Source: Closterium sp. Naga37s-1
Taxonomy: Eukaryota; Streptophyta; Zygnematophyceae; Desmidiales; Closteriaceae
Reading direction: 5' to 3'
Length of the DNA stretch: 64,000 nucleotides
Assembly (NCBI GenBank): GCA_947471745.1
Contig: CANJKZ010000473.1
Span: 67,001-131,000 of the forward strand
Positions within the stretch are counted from its first letter, which is position 1. Every line of letters begins with the position of its first letter. The notes under the pieces are model-generated. The model was given only the letters and a program-made list of their open reading frames with translations. It was not told where the DNA came from and searched no databases. Shown piece after piece: positions 24,798 to 35,000 of the stretch. The translations under genes and the position numbers were made by a program.

Positions 24798-27700
24798 TCA
24801 GTTCAGAGCCATCCCAGCCAGCTTGCAACATTTCCAATGCTGCTGCTCCACCAGCCTCTTGGTCATCATGTCAGCCGGCTGCCCCGTGGTCTTCACGTAG
24901 CGCAACTCAACTTCACCCGCGATTACCATGCTCCTCGTCCAATGCCACTTCACCCTCATGTGCTTCGTGAGTCCATGCAACACAGGGTTCTTAGCAAGAG
25001 CAATGGCACCCTGGCTGTCACAGTACAGTGGGGTAGGTCCTTGCTGCTCCTCCCCCAATTCAGCCAACAAACGCCGCTGCCACACAATCTCCCGTACGGC
25101 ACGGAAAAGTGCCATGTACTCGGACTCCACCGAGCTCAAAGCTTGGTCAACCTGCTTCTTGCTCTCCCAAGCAGTTGGGCCTCCACCAACACAGCATATG
25201 AAGCCTCCCACACTTGTCATGTCCTCTGGTTCTGATGCATATGAAGCATCCGAGTAGGCGGTGAGGAACAAACGCCCGGGTTCAACACCATCCGCGCCCT
25301 TTTGGCGCCTTTGTGCCGCCGCCGAGTATTGCAGCCCAACGGTCGGTGTTTGGCCAAGATACTTGGCCACCCTCATTCCAGCTGCTACCTGCTCCTCATT
25401 AGGGCATTGCACAACCCTAGCCAGCTGCCCGGTAGCAAACGCGACGTCCGGTCGGGTGTTTACCGCCGCATACATGAGGCTGCCCACCAACGAGTGAAAT
25501 CGGCGCCTCTCCTCTTCACCAACGCTCTCCTCCTCTGGTCCCTTCACACACTTGAACCCAGAGGGAAAGGGTGTAGCCACATGGCCTTCACTCTGCCCAA
25601 AGTTGGCAGCCAATGCCTCCAGGTACTTTCGTTGATGCACCCGCATGCACCGCTTCTCCACATCTCGTTCGATGTGGAGCCCAAGGTAGAAGCTCACGTC
25701 ACCAAGGGCCTTGCACTTGAACTTGTCTTGAAGCTTCAGCATCACCTCCTTCACAAGGTCAGAAGAGGGTGAGAAAATGAGGATGTCATCCACATAAACC
25801 ACCATGAAACTCCTCTGCTCCCCCTCGCCAAGCATGAAGAAGGAGTGATCGGCCGTTGAGGGAGTGAAGCCGATCCCCTCCAACACTTCGCGCAGCTTCA
25901 TGTACCATTGCCTAGGGGCCTGCTTCAGCCCATAGAGGGCCTTCTTCAGCTTCCACACTCTGCCACTACCATCATCAAACCCCTCTGGCTGCGCCATAAA
26001 AATCTCCTCCTCAAGGATGCCGTTAAGGAATGCCGTTACGATGTCCATTTGCTTTACTACCCATCCTTTGATGGCGGCTCCCGCGAATAGGGTTCGCAGC
26101 GTCGTCGGCTTCACCACAGGGGCAAACAGCTCCTTGAAGTCCACCTTCTCCTTCTGCTGGTACCCCTTGGCTACAAGCCTAGACTTGTAGCGCTCGATCT
26201 TGCCGTCGGCATCCGACTTGATTTTGAAGAGCCACTTGGACGTTATCGCCGTACGCCCCTCCGGTAGCTCCGTTCGCGCCATCGTCGCTACCGACCGCTC
26301 CATCCTTGGTGCTGATGCTTGCTGCCACTTGCCTCTCCTTAGGCATAGGGACCACTGGGATCTGCCACATCTCGTTGTAGACATCCCTGTCCTCATGAAG
26401 GTCCCAAAGAATTCGATCGCCAAGCCTTGCGGTGTAGGTCTTGGCTCCCTTCGAGTTCGTGTCCATGCCGGCCTTTGCCAACCGCCGCACGGAAATCAGG
26501 TTTGCAGCAAGGCTGGGCACCCAAAGCACGTTCTTGAGGCCCACCATCTTCCCATCAGCACCCTTGAACATGGCCTTGCCCATGCCTTTCACCTCTGCTC
26601 GCTGCCCCAAAGCCGATGTGACATGCTTCACCGGTGACGGCTCGAGTTCGGTGAGCAAGTCCGGGCGAGGTGTCATGCTATAGGTAGCGCCACTATCAAT
26701 CACCCAATAGTCCAGGGGGTGTAGGGTCACCTTCCCCACAGCTGCTGGCTCCTCAAAGCCTTCATCCTTCTCTGGACCAGCCGGTACTTGCGTCGACACG
26801 AAGTAGAATAGACCCGGGTATCGATCGTCGCTCGGGTCCTTGTCGTTGTCTCCGCTCTTCATGTTTGCAGCTCCACCACCGCGACCGCCACGGCCTCCAC
26901 GGCCTCGTCCTCTCCCTCCTCCTGCTCCTCTACCCTCTTGGCCTTGAGCAGGGGTCCAACCATCAGGGAGTTTGTAGCAGTCGCGCCACATGTGTCCGCT
27001 CTTGTGGCAATAGTGACACTCGCCGTCGAATCGGCCGCGACCGCGTCCGTAGCTCTTGTCGTCGCTGCCGTAACCGCCACTCCTGCGGCCTCCGCCGAAG
27101 TTGCTGCCACCAAACCTTCCTCCCCCTCGTCCTCTGCCTCTTCCTCGACCATATCCACGGCCGATGCTCGCTGCCCCAGCGCCATCCGCACTCGCCAACT
27201 CACGGCGGCGGAAATCCTCTTGAAGGATAGCTCGCTTCACGTCTTCAAGCGAGAGGCGGGGCAAGTCGCGATTAAGGTTGATGATGAGCGAGGACCATGA
27301 CTCTGGGAGTAAGGCCAGCAACTTGGTCTTCTTTTGGAGCTCACTGTAGTTCAAATCAGCTCCCTCAAGCCGCGTCAACAAGTCGAAGAATTTCTGCACC
27401 CCTTCTTCAACCGCTTCGTCTTCTTCAATTCGTAGTGCCGCCATTTGCCGTTCCAACACCACCGCTACCGCCGCTGTTGCAGGAGCATGTACACCCTTGA
27501 GAGCAGCCCATGCCTTTGGCCCTTTCTCTGGTTCACGCTGGAATGGCTTGATGTGACGGATCTGACTGCTCCCCAACGCTTGCCCAAGTAAGAGATAGCC
27601 TTGTGCGCTCTTCCGCACCCACGGGCTCTTCTCCGGGTCGTTCTCGGGGCGCTTCTCTGTTCCTTCCATCACCTCCAGCAGGTCATAGTGGTCAAAGATG

Positions 27701-27894
27701 TTCTCTATCTTGAAGGACCATTCAGCAAAGTTGTCACCGTTGAACTTGTCAAGCCCAAACACCCTAGGCTCATCCCTAGGTGGGCCAAGACTTGGTTGCA
27801 TGGGCGCCATGGCTGAATCACGGGGTTGGCCTTGAGCTTGAGCTTCTCCACTGCTACCAGCACCTCTGCCACCCCTTTCCTCAGGTCCAGACAT
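24798..27894 (-). pseudogene. copia gag-pol with the integrase region deleted and out-of-frame join
   Basis: Read leftward from ATG at 27892-27894. Gag comes first, then a Gly/Arg-rich stretch, a zinc knuckle CX2CX4HX4C (CHYC...HMWRDC), and the protease DSGATYSM. The text then passes within a few dozen codons to the start of the reverse transcriptase near 26273, where the frame changes. The first frame stops at 26179. The second runs to a TGA at 24798 with RT YVDD and RNase H YSDAS, ESEYM and CDSQGA. The integrase zinc site and DDE core present in element 1 are absent, which accounts for the missing 1.4 kb. A shorter ATG-less extension upstream of 27894 would overlap the primer site and was not used. 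Confidence 0.9.
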
Positions 27895-27914
27895 TGTCGA
27901 AACTGCTCCAAAGG

Positions 27915-27926
27915 GCTCTGATACCA
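27915..27926 (-). other. Primer-binding site, initiator-Met tRNA, element 2
   Basis: The coding strand reads TGGTATCAGAGC two bases from the 5' LTR, identical to element 1. Confidence 0.93.
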
Positions 27927-27928
27927 CT

Positions 27929-28747
27929 TGTTATAGTCACAATAGGCTTGAATGTGCCTAAAACGAAAGATAGAGAGCACAGACGGATTTCTGCACAGCG
28001 GCTTCAAACGTTGATAGCGTTCTGCTCGCAGCTGCAAATGACTTTATTCAAATTGGATCTGGAGCGTCTTCACGTCGTCTACAATTAGAAATTTAGATTG
28101 CACGATTTGATAAAGAATTGACGACACAGCGTCGGTTTGAACGAACGGTACTATGGCAGCCACTATAGTCTTAGAACACAAGATAGGAAGAGTTACGAGT
28201 TGGGAATGACTCCCAGCTCCTACAAACCCCAAGAGCCGAGGTACAGTGATGTGGAACAGTGCCACACTGTCCCCAACCACGAAGGGTCTCGAAACTACCC
28301 TTCACTAGGGCCTACACCAAGTGAAATGTTACACTACACAAAGTAATGTAACTATCTTCAATATCTTGAGGTGTACCCTTTTGGCAAGCTTCGAAATCAC
28401 TTGAGGCTTGACACCAAGGCTCGGGCTCTTCATCACAAACTCATCCTTGAGTTCTTGATGGGTCTGCTGCACACACCTGCGACACGCCGAACGTTCGACA
28501 CAGGACAAAATAGAAACCGCGCACGACAAAATAGAAACCGCGCGCGAGACACAAACGACCGCGTAACACGCGTCTAGCGATAACTCGCTATTGACTCGAC
28601 ACACACACTCGACATCATGACTCAACATTCACACACAATTATAAGCATGAAATATATATTATCCCATGCCCTCATACCATTCCATACACACACACATTCA
28701 CGCACACGGACAACAAGCCGAGTGCAAACCGTAGGGTTGCACCAACA
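27929..28747 (-). repeat. 5' LTR of copia element 2
   Basis: An 819-bp LTR, TG...CA on its coding strand, unrelated in sequence to the 1429-bp LTR of element 1 except at the extreme end (TTGCACCxAACA-like). It contains a local duplication of GACAAAATAGAAACCGCGC near 28503-28545. Confidence 0.9.
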
Positions 28748-31471
28748 GGGTGATGGAATGCGGGAGAATGGGGCGGGGTGATGGAAGGAGGGAGAATGGG
28801 GCGGGGTGATGGAAGGAGGGAGAATGGGGCAGGGTGATGGAAGGAGGGAGAATGGGGCGGGGTGATGGAAAGCGGGAGAATGGGGCGGGGTGATGGAAAG
28901 CGGGGGGTGATGGAAAGCGGGAGAATGGGGCGGGGTGATGGAAAACGGGAGAATGGGGCGGGTGATTGAAAGCGGGAGAATGGGGCGGGGTGATGGAAAG
29001 AGGGAGAATGGGGCGGGGTGATGGAAAGCGGGAGAATGGGGCGGGTGATGGAAAGAGGGAGAATGGGGTGGGGTGATGGAAAGAGGGAGAATGGGCCTGG
29101 GTGATGGAAAGAGGAAGAATGGGGCGGGGTGATGGAAACCGGGAGAATGGGGCGGGGTGATGGAAAGAGGGAGAATGGGGCGGGTGATGGAAAGCGGGAG
29201 AATGGGGCGGGGTGATGGAAAGCGGGAGAATGGGGCGGGGTGATGGAAAGCGGGAGAATGGGGCGGGGTGATGGAAAGCGGGAGAATGGGGCGGGGTGAT
29301 GGAAAGCGGGAGAATGGGGCGGGGTTATGGAAAGAGGGGGAATGGGGCGGGGTGATGGAAAGAGGGAGAATGGGGCGGGGTGATGGAAAGAGGGAGAATG
29401 GGGCGGGGTGATGGAAAGCGGGAGAATGGGGCGGGGTGATGGAAAGAGGGAGAATGGGGCGGGGTGATGGAAAGAGGGAGAATGGGGCGGGGTGATGGAA
29501 AGAGGGAGAATGGGGCGGGGTGATGGAAAGCGGGAGAATGGGGCGGGGTGATGGAAAGCGGGAGAATGGGGCGGGTGATGGAAACCGGGAGAATGGGGCG
29601 GGGTGATGGAAAGAGGGAGAATGGGGCGGGGTGATGGAAAGCGGGAGAATGGGGCGGGGTGATGGAAAGCGGGAGAATGGGGCGGGGTGATGGAAAGCGG
29701 GAGAATGGGGCGGGTGATGGAAACCGGGAGAATGGGGTGGGGTGATGGAAAGAGGGAGAATGGGTCGGGGTGATGGAAAGAGGGAGAATGGGGCAGGGTG
29801 ATGGAAAGAGGGAGAATGGGGCGGGGTGGTGGAAAGCGGGAGAATGGGGCGGGGTGATGGAAAGCGGGAGAATGGGGTGGGTGATGGAAAGCGGGGCAAT
29901 GGGGCGGGGTGATGGAAAGAGGGAGGGTGATGGAAAGAGGGAGAATGGGGCGGGGTGATGGAAAGCGGGAGAATGGGGCGGGGTGATGGAAAACGGGAGA
30001 ATGGGCGGGGTGATGGAAAGCGGGAGAATGGGGCGGGTGATGGCAAGCGGGAAAATGGAGCTGGGTGATGGAAAGAGGGAGAATGGGGCGGGGTGATGGA
30101 AAGCGGGAGAATGGGGCAGGGTGATGGAAAGCGGGAGAATGGGGCGGGGTGATGGAAAGCGGGGGAATGGGGCGGGGTGATGGAAAGCGGGAGAATGGGG
30201 TGGGGTGATGGAAAGCGGAAGAATGGGGCGGGGTGATGGAAAGCGGGAGAATGGGGCGGGGTGCTGGAAAGCGGGAGAATGGGGCGGGGTTATAGAAAGC
30301 GGGAGAATGGGGCGGGGTGATGGAAAGCGGGAGAATGGGGCGGGGTGATGGAAAGCGGGAGAATGGAGCGGGGTTATGGAAAGAGGGAGAATGGGGCGGG
30401 GTGATGGAATGAGGGAGATTGGGGCGGGGTGTTGGAAAGCGGGAGAATGGGGCAGGGTGATGGAAAGCGGGAGAATGGGGCGGGGTGATGGAAAGCGGGA
30501 GAATGGGGCGGGTGATGGAAAGCGGGAGACTGGGGCGGGGTGATGGAAAGCGGGAGAATGGGGCGGGTGATGGAAAGCGGGAGACTGGGGCGGGGTGATG
30601 GAAAGAGGGAGAATGGGGCGGGGTGACGGAAAGCGGGAGACTGGGGCGGGGTGATGGAAAACGGGAGAATGGGGCGGGGTGATGGAAAGCGGGAGAATGG
30701 GGCGGGTGATGGAAAGCAGGAGAATGGGGCGGGGTGATGGAAAGAGGGAGAATGGGGCGGGGTGATGGAAAGAGGGAGAATGGGGCGGGGTGATGGGAAG
30801 CGGGAGAATGGGGCGGGGTGATGGAAAGCAGGAGAATGGGGCGGGTGATGGAAACCGGGAGAATGGGGCGGGGTGATGGAAAGAGGGAGAATGGGGCGGG
30901 GTGATGGAAAGCGGGAGAATGGGGCAGGGTGATGGAAAGCGGGAGAATGGGGCGGGGTGATGGAAAGCGGGAGAATGGGGCGGGTGATGGAAAGCAGGAG
31001 AATGCGGCGGGGTGATGGAAAGAGGGAGAATGGGGCGGGGTGATGGAAAGCGGGAGAATGGGGTGGGGTGATGGAAAGCGGAAGAATGGGGCGGAGTGAT
31101 GGGAAGCGGGAGAACGGGGCGGGGTGATGGAAAGCGGGAGAATGGGGCGGGGTGATGGAAAGAGGGAGAATGGGGCAGGGTGATGGAAAGAGGGAGAATG
31201 GGGCGGGGTGATGGAAAGCGGGGGAAATGGGGCGGGGTGATGGAAAGCGGGAGAATGGGGCGGGGTGATGGAAAGCAGGAGAATCGGGCGGGGTGATGGA
31301 AAAAGGGAGAATGGGGCGGGGTGATGGAAATCGGGAGAATGGGGCGGGGTGATGGAACGCGGGAGAATGGGGCGGGCTGATGGAAAGCGGGAGAATGGGG
31401 CGGGGTGATGGAAAGCAGGAGAATGGGGCGTGGTGATGGAAAGCGAGAGATTGGGGTGGGGTTATGGAAAG
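28748..31471 (-). repeat. 28-bp minisatellite, right part of the inverted array
   Basis: About 97 copies with the G-rich strand on plus. Variant order shows that roughly 30000-31000 is a copy of 23560-24500 on the other side of copia element 2. A marker block with GGCAAGCGGGAAAATGGAGC lies near 23597 and 30042. The array ends by running into the 180-bp satellite at a GGAAAGCG microhomology. Confidence 0.94.
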
Positions 31472-34143
31472 CGTTTTTGGGCTGGAAGCGCTCGTTTTGA
31501 GCGTTTTTCTTCCGCCGGGTCATGTGGCTGTGCTTGTCTGGGCCTATTGCCTAGCCAGCAAGGGCATGGAAGGTTTGCGAGCATCATCGATCATCGGCGC
31601 TCGCGAATGAAGATCGCTCGCTGCACTTCCTGCACATGTGCGGATCCTTCCGCGTTTTGGGGCTGGAAACGCTTGTTAAGACGTATTTTTCTTCCGCCGG
31701 GTCACGTGGCGGGGCTTGTCTGGGCCTATTGCCAAGCCAACAAGGGCGTGGGAGGGCTGCGAGCATCATCGGTCATCGACGCTCGCAAATGAAGAGCGCC
31801 CGCTACACTTTCTGCACATTTGCGGATCCTTCCGTGTTTTTTTGCTGGAAGCGCTCGTTCCGAGCGTTTTTCTTCCGCCGGGTCACGTGGATGCGCTTGT
31901 CTGGGCCTATTGCCAAGCCGGCAAGGGCATGGGAAGGAAGCTAGTATCATCGTTCATCCGCGCTCGCGAATGAAGAGCGCCCGCTGCACTTCCTGCACAT
32001 GTGCGAAACCTTCCGCGTTTTGGGGCTGGAAGCGCTCTTTCTGAGCGTTTTTCTTCCGACGGGTCACGTGGCTGCGCTTTTTTGGGCCTCTTGCCAAGCC
32101 AGCAAGGGCGTGGGAGGGTTGCGAGTATCATCGGTCATCGGCGCTTACGAATGAAGAGCGCCCGCTACACTTCCTGCACATGTGCACAGCCACGTGACCT
32201 GACAAAAGAAAAACGCTCAGAACGAGTGGTAGTTAGTATCATCGGTCATCGACGCTTGCGAATAATGAGCGCTCGCTGCACTTCGTGCACATGTGCAGAT
32301 CCTTCCACGTTTTGGGGATGGAAGCGCTCTATCCGCGTGTTTTGCTTCTGCAAGGTCACGTGGCTGCGCTTGTCTGGGCCTATTGCCAAGCCATTAAAGG
32401 TGTGGGAGAGTTGCGAGCATCATCAGTTATCGGCGCTCGTGAATGAAGAGTGCCCCCTGCACTTCTTGCACATGTGCGGATCCTTCCGCGTTTTGGGGCT
32501 GGAAGCGCTCGTTCATAGCGTTTTTCTTCCGCCGGGTCACGTGGCTGCGCTTGTTTGGGTGTATTGCCAAGCCAGCAAGGGCGTGAGAGGGTTGTGAGCA
32601 TCATCGGTCATCGGCGCTCGCGAATCTAGAGCGCCCGCTGCACTTCCTGCACATGTGCGGATCCTTCCGCGTTTTGGGGGCTGGAAGTGCTCGTTCCGTG
32701 CGTTTTTCTTCCGCCGGGTCACGTGGCTGCACTTGTTTGGGTTTATTGCCAAGCCAGAGAGGGCGTCGGAGGGTTGCTAGTATCATCAGTTATCGGCGCT
32801 CGCAAATGAAGAGCGCCCGCTGCACTTCCTGCGCATGTGCGGATCCTTCCGCGTTTGGGGGCTAGCGCTCATTTCGAGCGTTTTTCTTCTGCCGGGTCGC
32901 GTGGCTGCACTTGTCTGAGCCTATTGCCAAGCCAGCAAGGGCGTGGGAGGGTTGCGAGTATCATCGGTCATCGGCGCTCGCGAATGAAGATCGCCCCCTA
33001 CACTTCCTGCACATGTGGGGATCCTTCCGCGTTTTGGGGCTGGGAGCGCTCGTTCCGAGCGTTTTTCTTCCGGCGGGTCATGTAGCTGCGCTTGTCTGGG
33101 CCTATTGCCAGGCCAGCAAGGGCGTGGGAGGATTGCGAGCATCATCGATTATAGACGCTTGCGAATGAAGAGCGCCCGCTGCACTTCCTGCACATGTGCG
33201 GAGCCTTTCGCGTTTTGGAGAGGGAAGCGCTCGTTCCGAGCATTTTTCTTCCGCCGGATCACGCTGCTGCGCTTTTCTGGGCCTATTGCCAAGCCAGCAA
33301 GGGCGTGGGAGGGTTGCAAGCTTCATCAGTCATCGGCCCTTGCGAATGAAGAGCGCCCCCTGCACTTCCTGTAGATGTGCGGATCCTTCCGCATTTTGGG
33401 GCTGGAAGCGCTCGTTTTGAGCGTTTTTCTTCCGCCGGGTCACGTGGTTGCGCTTGTCTGGGCCTATAGCCAAGCCAGCATGGGCGTGGGAGGGTTGCAA
33501 GCATTATCGGTTATCGACGGTCGCGAATGAAGAGCGCCCGCTGCACTTCCTGCACATGTGCGGATCCTTCCGCGTTTTGGGGCTGGAAGCGCTCGTTCCG
33601 AGCTTCGCCGGGTCACGTGGTTGCGCTTCTCTGGGCCTATTGCCAAGCCAGCAAGGGCGTGGGACGGTTGCGAGCATCATCGGTCATCGGCGCTTGCGAA
33701 TCAAGAGTGCCCGCTGCGCTTTCTGCACATGTGCGGATCCTTCCGTGTTTTGGGGCTGGAAGCGCTTGTTTCGAGCGTTTTTCTTCCGCCGGGTCACGTG
33801 GCTGCGCTTGTCTGGGCCTATTGCCAAGCCAGCAAGGGTGTGGGAGGGTTGCGAGCATCATCGGTCATCGTCGCTCGCGAATGAAAAGCGTCCGCTGCAC
33901 TTCCTGCACATGTGCAGTTCCTTCCGCATTTATGGGCTGGAAGCGCTCGTTCCGAGCATTTTTCTTCTGACGGGTCGCGTGGCTGCGGTTGTCTGGGCCT
34001 ATTGCCAAGCCAACAATGGCGTGGGAGGGTTGCGAGCAATATCGGTCATCGACGCTCGCGAATGAAGAGCGCCCGCTGCACTTTCTGCACATGTGCGGAT
34101 CCTTCCGCGTTTTGGGGCTGGAAGCGCTCGTTCCGAGCGTTCC
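31472..34143 (+). repeat. 180-bp satellite array
   Basis: About fifteen units of about 180 bp (TCTTCCGCCGG near 31508, 31688, 31869, 32049, 32526 and onward to 33964), some shortened or rearranged (32190-32350 and 33600). Many units carry CACGTGGC, a G-box-like hexamer core, and ACATGTGCGGATCC. Short frames on both strands are unit artefacts. The array stops about 860 bp before the Rab escort protein gene. Confidence 0.92.
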
Positions 34144-35000
34144 GAACTTCTAAAAAATAACCCTCTGCTCTCTCCAAGTGTTGAACCCTGCGACTTCGCG
34201 TTCCCATGAAACGAATACACCGCTGTGTTACTTCTATAACAACATCTTGCAGATTAAATTTATATATTACATCCGAAGTTACATCCGTGTGACTGACCAT
34301 CTGACGCAAGCAAACAAAGGGGGTACGCTTGGCTCGCCTGTACCCGGTACAGAGGAAACGGTAATCTCCTGAAAGTTACATTGAGGCATCAGAGTCCTTT
34401 ACAATATCACTCTAACAAATTAGAGGAGTAACTCCAAAAAAAAATACCCAGTAAGTACAGAGTACCCTATAAACAACCACTTTGATGTTCATAGAAACAG
34501 AGTAATTTACTCTGATAAAAAAACCCCTGCCCTGAATGCAGGTACCCTGCACAACTTGAATGCCTATATCTGCCGAATTACATAGATTCGCGTCAGTTTG
34601 GTCGGTATGCGGTCACAATCACCATGCTATAAGAGGACGGCGCTTATATCCGGGGCCATACGATATTCTCATATCTGTCATATTAGATTCACTCTTGCGA
34701 AACCTGAGCTCAACACTTCAGCTGCAATACCGTACTACCAGCGATCAACCCTGAGCCGATCCCTGACCAAGTCATGTTTATGAGTGTAACAATTTTATGG
34801 TATGTAGTTGCGCTAGTCATCCTAAGGATGTGTGCCCTTCACCTTCTTCCACTAGATACTTTCATAAATGGTAACAACAACTGTCATCGCATTTGAAGAA
34901 GCACAACAATGCCTCCAGAGCGTGGGAATATGCAAGCGGCTTGTTTGTCGCGATCAGACGACTCTCCTTTGTGTAACATATATTGACTCTGCAACGTGCA
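34144..35000. other. Intergenic, satellite edge to 3' end of the Rab escort protein gene
   Basis: AT-richer than either flank. I see no ORF with family resemblance, no tRNA and no repeat. The part nearest 35000 should include the 3' UTR of the minus-strand gene. Confidence 0.6.

Larger units (their letters stand above)
24531..28747 (-). mobile_element. Internally deleted Ty1/copia retrotransposon nested in the 28-bp array
   Basis: A second copia element, also coding on minus. The right (5') LTR is whole (27929-28747, 819 bp). The left LTR keeps only its last 226 bp or so. The primer site, polypurine tract, gag, protease, reverse transcriptase and RNase H remain, but the whole integrase region is missing. 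The internal part is 3172 bp against 4585 bp in element 1. The array unit GGGTG follows the right LTR, but no matching duplication exists on the left because that end is lost. This copy is non-autonomous. Confidence 0.93.

Noticed and set aside
9550-31471. A CRISPR-like array, because units are about 28 bp and numerous
   Set aside because: Units are directly contiguous with no unique spacers, in a genome with introns and retrotransposons. This is a minisatellite.
34165-34215. A possible tRNA-like segment around GGGTTCAA on the minus strand
   Set aside because: No cloverleaf with acceptor, anticodon and T arms could be drawn, and no A box lies at the right spacing.
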